A stretch of 64,000 bases of DNA, taken from the NCBI GenBank assembly GCA_024762995.1, contig JANTGI010000003.1, positions 1 through 64,000 of the forward strand, in the 5' to 3' direction. The position numbers and the translations under genes were made by a program. This DNA is from Saprospiraceae bacterium (lineage in GTDB: Bacteria > Bacteroidota > Bacteroidia > Chitinophagales > Saprospiraceae). Position 1 is the stretch's first letter; every line of letters begins with the position of its first letter. Below the pieces are notes generated by a model. The model was given only the letters and a program-made list of their open reading frames with translations, had not been told where the DNA came from and made no database searches. Positions 47,204 through 55,859 of the stretch are shown in pieces.

Positions 47204-47710
47204 ATGACTTTGAAAACTGTTGCAATCACTCTATTTAGCGCTCTTCTTTTGGCTAGTTGTAATACGGTTTCTAGCAAAGACAAAGAAATAAGAGAAGCAG
47301 CAAAGGAAAAACTAACCAATCCCACTACTTCCCAAAACTCAAGAATCAATAAAAACAATGACAATAAAGTCGTCGTAACCGGGCCAACCACCAAAATTCA
47401 GTTTAAACAGACCCAATACAATTTCGGTACCATTAATGAAGGCGAAAAGGCTAAGCATAGCTACCAATTTACGAACGTCGGGACAGAACCTTTAATCATC
47501 CAAGATGCGAAAGCAAGTTGTGGTTGTACCGTACCCACCTACTCAAAAGATCCTGTTGCACCCGGAGAAACCGGACAAATAGACGTCGTATTTGACTCCA
47601 AAGGAAGACCCGGAAAAACCAGTAAATACGTCACTATTACTGCGAATACTGAACCGGTTAAAACTAAAGTTTTCCTTACAGGCGAAGTGAAGCCGAAGAA
47701 GAAAAAATAA
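47204..47710 (+). CDS. DUF1573 lipoprotein
   Basis: The 168-aa protein has a lipoprotein signal (FSALLLASC, Cys17), a polar linker, and one DUF1573 domain (about 65-160). Domain landmarks are NFGTINEGEKAKHSYQFTN, the cysteine pair in ASCGCTVPTY and PGETGQIDVVFDSKGR. This is an Ig-like domain of periplasmic or surface Bacteroidota proteins with no defined biochemistry. The C-terminus is lysine-rich. ubiA starts 1 base after the stop. Confidence 0.9.
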   Translation: MTLKTVAITLFSALLLASCNTVSSKDKEIREAAKEKLTNPTTSQNSRINKNNDNKVVVTGPTTKIQFKQTQYNFGTINEGEKAKHSYQFTNVGTEPLIIQDAKASCGCTVPTYSKDPVAPGETGQIDVVFDSKGRPGKTSKYVTITANTEPVKTKVFLTGEVKPKKKK

Positions 47711-47711
47711 T

Positions 47712-48581
47712 ATGCTGCAGAACTATCTGTCCCTTATCAAATTTAGCCATACTATTTTTGCCCTACCTTTTGCCTTGGTTGGTTTTTTCTTAGGGGTCAT
47801 CCAAAAAGGTGAAGGGCGCATTCCTTTCGACCTTCTTGCTTACGTCATATTGGCCATGGTTTTTGCACGTAGTGCGGCCATGGCCTTTAATCGCTATGCC
47901 GACCGAAAAATTGACAAAGCCAACCCCCGCACAGCACAGCGAGAAATTGCCGCCGGCATCATCAAACCCCACAATGCCCTTATTTTTATCCTTATCAATG
48001 TTGGCTTATTCGTATTTACATCATGGCTTATCAATCCTCTTTGTTTTTCCTTATCACCCATCGCCCTACTAGTGGTCTTGGGCTATAGCTATACCAAAAG
48101 GTTCACATCGCTCAGTCATTATGTTCTCGGTATAGGATTGGGCTTAGCGCCGGTAGGTGCCTACTTAGCAGTAACCGGAGAATTTGGTCTAATTCCTATA
48201 TTATATGGGTTTGTGGTTTTTACTTGGGTCGCCGGTTTTGACATTATTTACTCCCTTCAAGACGAGCGATTTGATAAAACCCTTAAGCTTCATTCTATTC
48301 CAACCTTTCTCGGAAGTAAAAATGCCCTACTTTTATCAACCGTCACTCACCTTATTACTGCCATCTTGATGATTTACGCCGTTTATCTTTCCGTCAATCA
48401 GCTTCCGCAAATAGGTTGGCTAACTTGGATTGGCGCCCTAGTCTTCATCGGCTCCTTAATCTATCAACATCTTATTGTCAAATCCGATGACTTAAGTCGT
48501 GTAAATATGGCCTTCTTCACCACCAATGGTATCGCATCTGTGGTTTTCGGCTTACTTTTCGTATTTGATTACTTCTTGTGA
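47712..48581 (+). CDS. UbiA-family prenyltransferase (MqnP-like)
   Basis: The 289-aa protein has eight or nine membrane helices and two aspartate-rich motifs: NRYADRKIDKANPRT and DIIYSLQDERFD. These bind Mg2+-prenyl diphosphate. The opening IKFSHTIFALPFALVGF is typical of the branch used in the futalosine (mqn) menaquinone pathway. MqnP is therefore my preferred assignment, with 4-hydroxybenzoate prenyltransferase as the alternative. Coupling to the DUF1573 gene is close (1 base). Confidence 0.88.
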   Translation: MLQNYLSLIKFSHTIFALPFALVGFFLGVIQKGEGRIPFDLLAYVILAMVFARSAAMAFNRYADRKIDKANPRTAQREIAAGIIKPHNALIFILINVGLFVFTSWLINPLCFSLSPIALLVVLGYSYTKRFTSLSHYVLGIGLGLAPVGAYLAVTGEFGLIPILYGFVVFTWVAGFDIIYSLQDERFDKTLKLHSIPTFLGSKNALLLSTVTHLITAILMIYAVYLSVNQLPQIGWLTWIGALVFIGSLIYQHLIVKSDDLSRVNMAFFTTNGIASVVFGLLFVFDYFL

Positions 48582-48593
48582 CTGCACAAGCTA

Positions 48594-48860
48594 GTGAATA
48601 ACAGATTGCACAAAAACAATATCAGACCGGGCTTAGTCTTCGTCATAACCTGCTATGCCTCCAAAATCCGCCTTGATTAAGAAAAAATTTGAAGTTTACT
48701 ATTTAGACAATACCAATTATTAAATAATTCAAATTTCTTCTTACTCTGCGTTGGTTTTTCCAACATAGCTTGCTATGACTAGCAATTGGGGTATGCTTTT
48801 ATCCCGCCACTACGTTGCGGGCTACTAAGATGTCGCTACAATGGAGCTAGAATTGATCGA
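48594..48860 (+). repeat. Dispersed non-coding repeat of about 270 bp, copy B
   Basis: First unit of a tandem pair with a period of 300 bp. It keeps a GGGGTATGCTTTTATCCCGC segment that copy C lacks. It is orthologous in layout to copy A (17829-18096, opposite strand). No ORF. Confidence 0.85.
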
Positions 48861-48893
48861 ATTGCAACTATTTAGGTGCTCCGCTTTTTTTGT

Positions 48894-49134
48894 GTGAATA
48901 ACAGATTGCACAATAACAATATTCCGGACCGGACTAGTGGTCGTCATAACCTGCTATGCCTCCAAAATTCGCCTTGATTAAGAAAAAGTTTGAAGTTTAT
49001 TTTTTAGACAATTATAACTACCAAAAATTTCAAATTTTCTCTTACTCTGCGTTGGTTTTTCCAACATAGCTTGCTATGACTTGCAGTTACGGGCTACTAA
49101 GATGTCGCTACAATGGAGTTTGAATGGACCGAAA
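48894..49134 (+). repeat. Dispersed non-coding repeat of about 270 bp, copy C
   Basis: It starts with the same GTGAATAACAGATTGCA as copy B. It lacks about 30 bp in the 3' half. The GTTGG/CCAAC and CATAGC/GCTATG hairpins are intact. Confidence 0.85.
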
Positions 49135-49194
49135 TATTGAAATAGGTGCAATATGTTTATACACACGCCAAAAAACGCATTAAAAAAAATCACC

Positions 49195-49202
49195 TATCTT
49201 TG
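49195..49202 (+). promoter_or_regulatory. -7 promoter element for the T9SS protein cluster
   Basis: TATCTTTG lies 108 bp before the ATG at 49311. Confidence 0.5.
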
Positions 49203-49310
49203 TAAGCAGTTGCCAAATAAAACAACTCAACCCAACCCCCATTTTGAATGATACGTCTAGCCAACATCTTGGCATAATTTTTACCGTATCAATACATCAA
49301 TCAACATCAA

Positions 49311-50204
49311 ATGAAGAAAACAATAATAAAAACCTGGCTTTTTATTTTTCTCAGTAGCACTTCCTTTTTTGCGCAAGCATCTGACACACTCAAAACAGCC
49401 ATAAAAGTAGGAGTTGTCAAAGAATACTGTCTGGACACGAGCTCTTTTGCAGGAATGATGACTAGTCTAACCGATCTTTGTAGCGGAGCCAACGGAACAG
49501 CCGTCAACTTCGTTCTTCAAGACAATTATTGTATAGGTTATGGAGGCTTAAGCTTAGGGACGGAAGCCACCTGCTTGGCCTATTGTGATGATACCGGTCA
49601 ATGTGATACCACTGTACTCATTGTTACAGTGGTACCCGATTCCGTCTCTACCTTGCCGGCCATTGCGGTAGATGACTTCTTAGAAACAACCGAAAACACT
49701 CCGGTTTCTACCAATATACTATCCAATGACCTACTCCCCAACAACGGAGCCTTTACGAGCTTGCGGCTGATTCAGTCTGCCGGCCACGGTTCTGCAGTGA
49801 TAGATGACATCGGTGAGCTAACCTACTCTCCCGGTCAAGATTTTTGCGGAGACACAGACACACTCCTTTATGAAGTATGTAATATCGTATCTTGTGATAC
49901 GGGGTATATCTATGTTACGGTCGCCGAATGTCTCCAAGTCGATGGTATTTTTGTTTATGATGGGTTTTCACCAAATGGCGATTATATCAATGATTTTTGG
50001 AAGATACATGGGTTAGATGAATTTCCGAACCACCACATATATGTCTATAACCGATGGGGCAATATAGTTTTTGAAACAAAAAACTATGAAAATAATTGGG
50101 ACGGAAAATGGGACGCAACTCCTTTACCGCCAGGGACTTATTTTTATCTCATTGATACCGGGACAGGAAAAAAACAAACTGGCTACGTGCAGATAGGTTA
50201 CTAG
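49311..50204 (+). CDS. Cadherin-like T9SS type B protein
   Basis: The 297-aa protein has a signal peptide (FIFLSSTSFFAQAS). A cysteine-containing N-terminal domain (about 25-110, CLDTSS...LTDLCSG) is followed by one cadherin-like repeat (AVDDFLETTENTPV, then YEVCNIVSCDTGYIYVTV). The CHU_C sorting domain comes last (GFSPNGDYINDFWKIHG, VYNRWGNIVF). It is a short relative of the 5' adhesin. It precedes a PorP/SprF and an OmpA-family gene in a layout repeated across Bacteroidota, where the CHU_C protein is thought to be the export client. A GCTTGCGCAAA copy lies on the signal cleavage codons. Confidence 0.9.
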   Translation: MKKTIIKTWLFIFLSSTSFFAQASDTLKTAIKVGVVKEYCLDTSSFAGMMTSLTDLCSGANGTAVNFVLQDNYCIGYGGLSLGTEATCLAYCDDTGQCDTTVLIVTVVPDSVSTLPAIAVDDFLETTENTPVSTNILSNDLLPNNGAFTSLRLIQSAGHGSAVIDDIGELTYSPGQDFCGDTDTLLYEVCNIVSCDTGYIYVTVAECLQVDGIFVYDGFSPNGDYINDFWKIHGLDEFPNHHIYVYNRWGNIVFETKNYENNWDGKWDATPLPPGTYFYLIDTGTGKKQTGYVQIGY

Positions 50205-50280
50205 CTAATTTTTTTTTAGCACGGTTTTTGAAAAGTTTAAATTAGATTTTTTTTTCATAAATATAAACAACTTACATAAG

Positions 50281-51288
50281 ATGAAAAACTTACTGATTCT
50301 TGTAATGGTGGTGCTTTATAGTTCTCACCTATTTGGGCAGCAAGACCCCATGTTTACAAAATACATGTTCAACTCGTTGCATTATAATCCGGCCTATGCG
50401 GGTTCTCACGAACACCTAAGTGCGGCCTTATTGCATCGTACACAGTGGATTAATTTTAAGGGTGCGCCAAGTACGCAAACTTTGACCGTTCACACTCCCT
50501 TGCGGGAAAATCGTGTTGGAGTAGGTCTGACCTTACTCCATGACCAAATCGGTGTCACCAACACCACCAGCGCTAATTTAGCCTATGCTTACCGGATTCC
50601 TTTCGGAAAAAAGGCCAAATTATCTATTGGAGTACAGGGCGGAATGACCAATTACCGAGCAGATTGGCAAAAACTTAACTTAGAAACAGGATCTGATATC
50701 GCTTTCCAAGGAGATAATCCTAATAAATGGCTTCCTAACTTTGGAATCGGGCTATATTTTCAGACTAAGCACTTCTATACGGGCTTAAGTTCGCCACATT
50801 TAATCGAACATCAGCTTAGAGACAAGGGCACTTCTACCGTTGAGCCGGCATTGATTGCTCAACAATACAGACATTACTTCTTCACTATTGGTGGAGCGAT
50901 ACCTATCAAAGGTGATGACATTATTTTTAAGCCATCCTTACTTGTAAAGAATGTAGGTATTGATAGCAAAATACGTAAAACCGCTGAATTACAGGCCATT
51001 AATGCACCTACCGAATTTGATGTAGATCTTTCTGTACTATTTATGGAAACCATTTGGGTTGGTGCTGCTTTTAGATCATCCATAGAAAAATTCACAAACC
51101 AAAAGAGTTCTTTTGATTCCGGAGACATCTGGGCATCTTACAACTTAAGAAATGGGATGCGTATTGGGGCGGCTTATGACTACACATTGACGGAGATAAA
51201 TAAAGAGACACCGGGTTCTTTCGAGATTATGCTCGGATACGAACTTGATTTCAAAACAAGACGAATTGAAACGCCACGATATTTCTAA
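50281..51288 (+). CDS. PorP/SprF-family T9SS membrane protein
   Basis: The 335-aa protein has a signal peptide (LILVMVVLYSSHLFGQ). The characteristic start QDPMFTKYMFNSLHYNPAYAGS and a run of amphipathic beta strands ending ELDFKTRRIETPRYF indicate an outer-membrane barrel. PorP/SprF proteins help T9SS clients of the CHU_C type reach the surface; SprF is needed for SprB in Flavobacterium. It sits between a CHU_C protein and an OmpA-family protein, 76 bp and 60 bp apart. Confidence 0.95.
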   Translation: MKNLLILVMVVLYSSHLFGQQDPMFTKYMFNSLHYNPAYAGSHEHLSAALLHRTQWINFKGAPSTQTLTVHTPLRENRVGVGLTLLHDQIGVTNTTSANLAYAYRIPFGKKAKLSIGVQGGMTNYRADWQKLNLETGSDIAFQGDNPNKWLPNFGIGLYFQTKHFYTGLSSPHLIEHQLRDKGTSTVEPALIAQQYRHYFFTIGGAIPIKGDDIIFKPSLLVKNVGIDSKIRKTAELQAINAPTEFDVDLSVLFMETIWVGAAFRSSIEKFTNQKSSFDSGDIWASYNLRNGMRIGAAYDYTLTEINKETPGSFEIMLGYELDFKTRRIETPRYF

Positions 51289-51348
51289 TAAACGAAACAT
51301 CAGGCGCGAAAAAGTAGTATGTTAACCAAAATTGAAAAACTAAGTAAA

Positions 51349-53805
51349 ATGCGAAAAATAAAATTCCTTTCCATTTTTGCCATTATTTTATTGGTCGGTA
51401 CAAGTGCTATGGCACAGACCGGTAAGCTTAAACGGGCAAAAACCTTTATGGATAATCTAGAATATCTAGAAGCTATTCATCTCTATAACCAAATATTAGA
51501 AAGCAATGATGTAGCAGAAGCTAAAATCAACATTGCAGACTGCTATCGGAAGATTGACGACACAGAAAATGCAGAGTTTTGGTATAGTCAGGTCGTCAGA
51601 CTTCCCGAGGCGCAACCTATTCATAAGCTCTATTATGGACAAGCTCTTCAAGCTAATGGCAAGTGCGACCTAGCCAAGGACTGGTACCAACAGTACATTG
51701 AGGCTGCGCCCGAAGATATTCGAGGCAAATTCTTGGCTAAATCTTGCGACTACCAAGAAGAATTGATGACCAAAAATGCCGGTATCTATGAAGTTCAACA
51801 CCTTGACTTTAACTCTAATCTAGACGATTTTAGCCCTACTTACTACAAAGACGGGATTATTTTCGCTTCTGAAAGAGATAAAGGATCGGCTGTCAAGCGC
51901 ATTCACACTTGGACCGGACAACCATTTAATGAGTTGTATTATATCGATACCAAGGAAAAGAAAAAAAGTGAAGTCGGTTGCACCTATGAATATGGGACAC
52001 CCAAAAAATTCTCGAAAGACATCAATAGTAAATTTCATGAGGCTGGTGTCACCTTTACCAAGGCTCAAGACCGTATGTATTTTACACGAAATAATTACAA
52101 CCACGGCAAGAGAAAACATAGTGATGAAGGGATCACTAAACTAAAGATTTATACCGCTACCGGTGGGGATGGTAACTGGGGTAAGGTAACAGAACTACCC
52201 TTCAATAGTGATGAGTATTCCTGTGCACACCCGACCTTGGACAATGAAGGCAAAAAAATGTATTTTGCTTCTGATATGCCCGGTGGATTTGGTGGTATGG
52301 ATCTATATGTCACCGAAATGGAAGGCGATTCTTGGGGACCTCCTATCAATCTAGGACCTAGAGTCAACACAGAAGGTAATGAAATCTTCCCCCACTTCTC
52401 CGGAGACAAATTATTTTTCGCATCTGATGGTCATGTTGGGCTAGGTGGATTAGACATCTACTTCATGAATAAACAAGAAAGCGGAGAATGGAGCCTTCCT
52501 GAAAACATGGGCGCTCCCATCAACTCTACAGAAGATGATTTTAGCTTAATTATGAACGAAGAAGGTACTTGCGGGTATTTTTCATCGGATAGAAAAGGCG
52601 GTTCAGGAAGAGACGACATTTATAGTTTCCGCAAGGTAGCCTCCCCTGTACATATATTTGTATATGATGCAGATACAGGTGAAGGGATTGAAGGCGCCAA
52701 AGTCAAAAACAGCTGCACCGGCGAGACTTTGACCACCAATGCCGAAGGTAAAACTCAAATCGACATGAAACTGGATATCTGTTGTACTTTTGACGCCAGT
52801 AAGGAAGAATATGATGACAATGGAAAAGAAGGCTGCACCAAAGATATCAAAATGGGAGACCCTGTCTTTGTAGAGATTCCTTTAGAAAAAGAAAAGAAAT
52901 TTGATGTAGAAGGGATTGTATTTGACCAAAGTACGGGTTTACCTCTAGAAAACGCAACGGTTACCCTAGTCTCTAGCTGTAACTCTGAAAATCCACAAAC
53001 TTATACAACAGACCTTACGGGAAAATATCATTTTGACCTAGACAAAGATTGTTGCTATACGGTAAAGGGTGAGAAAGTAGATTATTTGGCGGCATCGTCA
53101 GACGAATTTTGCACCAAAGCTCTTAAAGAAAGCAAAACTTTCAATGAAAACCTTAATCTAATGCCTACAAAGGGTGGCATTGCCGCTACAAACGGAGATA
53201 TTCAATATGACCCCGTTACCGGAAAATACATGGATACCAAAAGCGGGCAACCTGCCGATGGTACCTACCCTAATGGAATGGTCTATAAGGACGGTACTAT
53301 GTACGTAAACGGGGAGCCATATCAGCATTCGCCGGACTTCCAAACCGGTCCTGGCAACGTGGCTGATGGAGAGCCTATCCCCTACTTAGTCGATATTTAC
53401 TATGACTTTGACCAATCTTATATCAGACCTGAAGCAGAGCCTGAATTAGAAAAAGTCCTAGCCATGATGAATGACAACCCGAATGCCATTTTAGAAGTTT
53501 CTTCTTATACCGATTCTAGGGGGTCTGACTCTTATAATGACAGACTTTCCAGAAGAAGAGCCAAGGCCGTCGTTAAATGGCTTAGAAACAAAGGAATCTC
53601 TAAATCAAGAATCACTGCTAAAGGTTATGGAGAACAAAACCTCGTAAACAACTGCGTGGACTTGACACCTTGCTCCGAAGAAGAGCATCAGTTAAATCGT
53701 AGAACTGAATTTAGAGTCATTGGTTACTTAAATGATAATCAAGAGATTAAATCTCAGCCTAAAGCAAATCCAAAGGTGGACCCTTGTAAGAATTGCCCAT
53801 TTTGA
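51349..53805 (+). CDS. OmpA-family protein with TPR, PD40 and CnaB-like domains (PorE-like)
   Basis: The ATG at 51349 (818 aa) opens directly into a signal peptide (FLSIFAIILLVGTSAMAQ); an upstream ATG adds 10 polar residues. The order is tetratricopeptide-like helices (about 25-140), PD40 propeller blades (SPTYYKDGIIFASERDKG, HPTLDNEGKKMYFASDM, FPHFSGDKLFFASDG), two CarboxypepD/CnaB-like beta domains, and a C-terminal OmpA domain (YYDFDQSYIRPEAEPEL, YTDSRGSDSYNDRLSRRRA) that binds peptidoglycan. This is the build of PorE, an accessory of the T9SS complex. A terminator follows. Confidence 0.93.
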   Translation: MRKIKFLSIFAIILLVGTSAMAQTGKLKRAKTFMDNLEYLEAIHLYNQILESNDVAEAKINIADCYRKIDDTENAEFWYSQVVRLPEAQPIHKLYYGQALQANGKCDLAKDWYQQYIEAAPEDIRGKFLAKSCDYQEELMTKNAGIYEVQHLDFNSNLDDFSPTYYKDGIIFASERDKGSAVKRIHTWTGQPFNELYYIDTKEKKKSEVGCTYEYGTPKKFSKDINSKFHEAGVTFTKAQDRMYFTRNNYNHGKRKHSDEGITKLKIYTATGGDGNWGKVTELPFNSDEYSCAHPTLDNEGKKMYFASDMPGGFGGMDLYVTEMEGDSWGPPINLGPRVNTEGNEIFPHFSGDKLFFASDGHVGLGGLDIYFMNKQESGEWSLPENMGAPINSTEDDFSLIMNEEGTCGYFSSDRKGGSGRDDIYSFRKVASPVHIFVYDADTGEGIEGAKVKNSCTGETLTTNAEGKTQIDMKLDICCTFDASKEEYDDNGKEGCTKDIKMGDPVFVEIPLEKEKKFDVEGIVFDQSTGLPLENATVTLVSSCNSENPQTYTTDLTGKYHFDLDKDCCYTVKGEKVDYLAASSDEFCTKALKESKTFNENLNLMPTKGGIAATNGDIQYDPVTGKYMDTKSGQPADGTYPNGMVYKDGTMYVNGEPYQHSPDFQTGPGNVADGEPIPYLVDIYYDFDQSYIRPEAEPELEKVLAMMNDNPNAILEVSSYTDSRGSDSYNDRLSRRRAKAVVKWLRNKGISKSRITAKGYGEQNLVNNCVDLTPCSEEEHQLNRRTEFRVIGYLNDNQEIKSQPKANPKVDPCKNCPF

Positions 53806-53826
53806 TTAGTTAGTTTTTCAACTTTA

Positions 53827-53862
53827 AAAGCGGCTTCAACTTTTGTTGGAGCCGCTTTTTTT
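53827..53862 (+). terminator. Terminator of the T9SS cluster
   Basis: A GC-rich stem (AAGCGGCT and CAAC arms around TTTT) is followed by a run of seven T. It lies 21 bp after the OmpA-family gene. Confidence 0.92.
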
Positions 53863-53914
53863 GTAACTTTTTTGAAGGATAAAATCTATGATAAAATCCA
53901 CAAACCTTAAATCT

Positions 53915-54313
53915 CTATTTTTTAAAACTTCTCGTAAAATAGTCAAAATCGATAACTTCCAATCGACCGTCATCCGTCCTAAATAGGTTCTTGCTCTTAT
54001 CATACACCCCAAAATGACGAGTTTGAAAATTAAAACCGGAGATCAACGCCCAATCAAGGATTGCCTCCAACCATTCTTTTTCATTCTTACTCCCAAACCA
54101 GCCACTTTTTCGGTCGATTTCATAGAGCTTTTCTAATCCATATCGCTGTCCCAAAAACTCCCAACCCTTGGCATAAATCACCCCTTGCAAGCTGCGACAA
54201 GCAGCAAACAATTGAACCACAGCCTCTTCCCTATTCAGATTCTCGGGGTACAAAGCTATGCCCTTTGGCTTTGGATAAATATATCGGGCTAATATTTTGG
54301 ACTTTTTTCTCAA
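53915..54313 (-). CDS. Hypothetical protein
   Basis: The 132-aa soluble protein has a basic N-terminus (MRKKSKILARYIYPKPKG). A helical middle (EEAVVQLFAACRSLQGVIYAKGWEFLGQRYG) and a C-terminal DGRLEVIDFDYFTRSF follow. I recognise no family. The codon pattern and aromatic conservation-like spacing look coding, and the frame is the only long one here. A 311-bp region upstream of its start holds only the otc terminator. Confidence 0.6.
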   Translation of the reverse strand: MRKKSKILARYIYPKPKGIALYPENLNREEAVVQLFAACRSLQGVIYAKGWEFLGQRYGLEKLYEIDRKSGWFGSKNEKEWLEAILDWALISGFNFQTRHFGVYDKSKNLFRTDDGRLEVIDFDYFTRSFKK

Positions 54314-54566
54314 TCTTCGTGTAATATTTTCATTTGAATAAAATATGAAACGGGAATCCTAGATAAAAGTGCCTTTTTTTAGCACATTTCCTGCGGTTTG
54401 AAGATTGAATCTTCTTTTCTCCTAATACCTACTAAGTGCAAGCCATGAATGGAACAGCACAAGACAAAGTTTCCTCCCTCCTTGCTTGGCGAGAAGATGA
54501 AGCAAATCTTGATTTTTTCCGGTGTTTTACAGATAAACACTGGTACTTTCGTAAAAAACAACATAA

Positions 54567-54599
54567 AAAGCCCCGCTTTGACACACAAAACGGGGCTTT
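54567..54599 (-). terminator. Terminator of the ornithine carbamoyltransferase gene
   Basis: The 9-bp stem AAAGCCCCG/CGGGGCTTT has a 15-nt loop. The preceding A run gives a U-tract on the minus strand. Confidence 0.9.
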
Positions 54600-54625
54600 C
54601 TCTTACGGTAGCTTTCGCCAAAATT

Positions 54626-55627
54626 CTATTGACCCAAAGTAGCCACCATCACGGCTTTAATGGTATGCAGGCGATTTTCGGCTTCATCAAAAACGATAGA
54701 TGCTTCCGACTCGAATACATCTTCGGTAACTTCCATGGCAGATATCCCAAATTTTTGATAAATATCTTCGCCGATTTTGGTATCTCTATTATGAAAAGCA
54801 GGAAGACAGTGCATAAATTTCACCTTGGGATTACCGGTCAATTTCATCACTTTTTGGTTCACTTGGTAAGGCATCAACTGCTTGATTCGTTTTTCCCAAA
54901 CACTATCAGGCTCGCCCATACTCACCCATACATCCGTATAAAGGAAATCGCAACCTTTTACACCTTTGGCCACATCAGAAGTCAAGGTAATCTTGGCGCC
55001 TGTCTTTTTGGCGATTTCTTTAGCCTGTTTGACCAGCCCTTTTTCCGGAAGGAGAGACTTCGGAGCTACTGCCCTAAAATCCATCCCCATCAAAGCGGCT
55101 CCAATCATCAAGGAATTGCCCATATTATTGCGTGCATCCCCTAGATAGGCAAATTTTACCTGATGTAAAGGCTTATCACTATGCTCTTGCATTGTCAAAA
55201 AGTCCGCCAATATTTGGGTCGGATGATATTCATTGGTCAGTCCATTCCAAACCGGCACACCGGCAAATTCGCCCAAGGTTTCTACCGTTGTTTGGGCAAA
55301 GCCACGATATTCGATGCCATCATACATACGACCGAGTACCCTTGCGGTATCTTTCATCGTTTCTTTCCCGCCAATTTGGGTACCGGAAGGGCCCAAATAG
55401 GAGACATTAGCCCCTTGATCATGAGCGGCCACTTCAAAAGCGCAGCGAGTACGAGTAGAAGATTTCTCAAAAATCAAGGCGATATTCTTGTTCTTCAACT
55501 TTTGTTGTTCCGTGCCGGCGTATTTAGCTTCTTTCAAATCGGCAGCCAATTTAATCAAGAACTTCATTTCTTTCGGAGTAAAATCCAGTAATTTTACAAA
55601 GTTCCTGTTTCGTAAATTAAAGGCCAT
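54626..55627 (-). CDS. Ornithine carbamoyltransferase
   Basis: The 333-aa protein has the carbamoyl-phosphate motif S57-T-R-T-R61 inside [15 protein letters not shown]. The ornithine-binding HCLPAFH is at residues 273-279. The reaction joins carbamoyl phosphate and ornithine to citrulline, or runs in reverse with phosphate. The length fits the ArgF/ArcB-type group. Adjacency to carbamate kinase suggests the catabolic (ArcB) direction, but arcA is absent. The two genes are 232 bp apart with a hairpin array between. Confidence 0.94.
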   Translation of the reverse strand: MAFNLRNRNFVKLLDFTPKEMKFLIKLAADLKEAKYAGTEQQKLKNKNIALIFEKSSTRTRCAFEVAAHDQGANVSYLGPSGTQIGGKETMKDTARVLGRMYDGIEYRGFAQTTVETLGEFAGVPVWNGLTNEYHPTQILADFLTMQEHSDKPLHQVKFAYLGDARNNMGNSLMIGAALMGMDFRAVAPKSLLPEKGLVKQAKEIAKKTGAKITLTSDVAKGVKGCDFLYTDVWVSMGEPDSVWEKRIKQLMPYQVNQKVMKLTGNPKVKFMHCLPAFHNRDTKIGEDIYQKFGISAMEVTEDVFESEASIVFDEAENRLHTIKAVMVATLGQ

Positions 55628-55745
55628 TTTTCGTTTTTTTATTGGTTAATAAATTTGGCAACTATCAGGTACCCACAAATTTCTGCCACAAAATACACTA
55701 TTTTGCGGTACCATATCCATTTTTCAGCAAAAACCCAACTCCCTC

Positions 55746-55847
55746 AAAAAGCAACTTGTTGCGCCCCAAAAAGCAACTTGTTGCGCCCCCAAAAGCAGCT
55801 TGCTGCGCCCCAAAGACCAAAAGCGCCACAGGCGCGCCCCAAAGACC
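55746..55847. repeat. Array of four short hairpin modules
   Basis: Two copies of AAAAAGCAACTTGTTGCGCCCC-type units are followed by the same GCAGCTTGCTGC and GCGCCACAGGCGC units as at 33756-33812, with GCCCC and AAAGACC spacers. It ends 12 bp from the carbamate kinase stop, between the two arginine-related genes. Confidence 0.85.
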
Positions 55848-55859
55848 AAAACCGGCCAA

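Noticed and set aside
54379-55144. Plus and minus frames between the hypothetical gene and ornithine carbamoyltransferase
   Set aside because: They cross the terminator or lie antisense to a well-supported enzyme.
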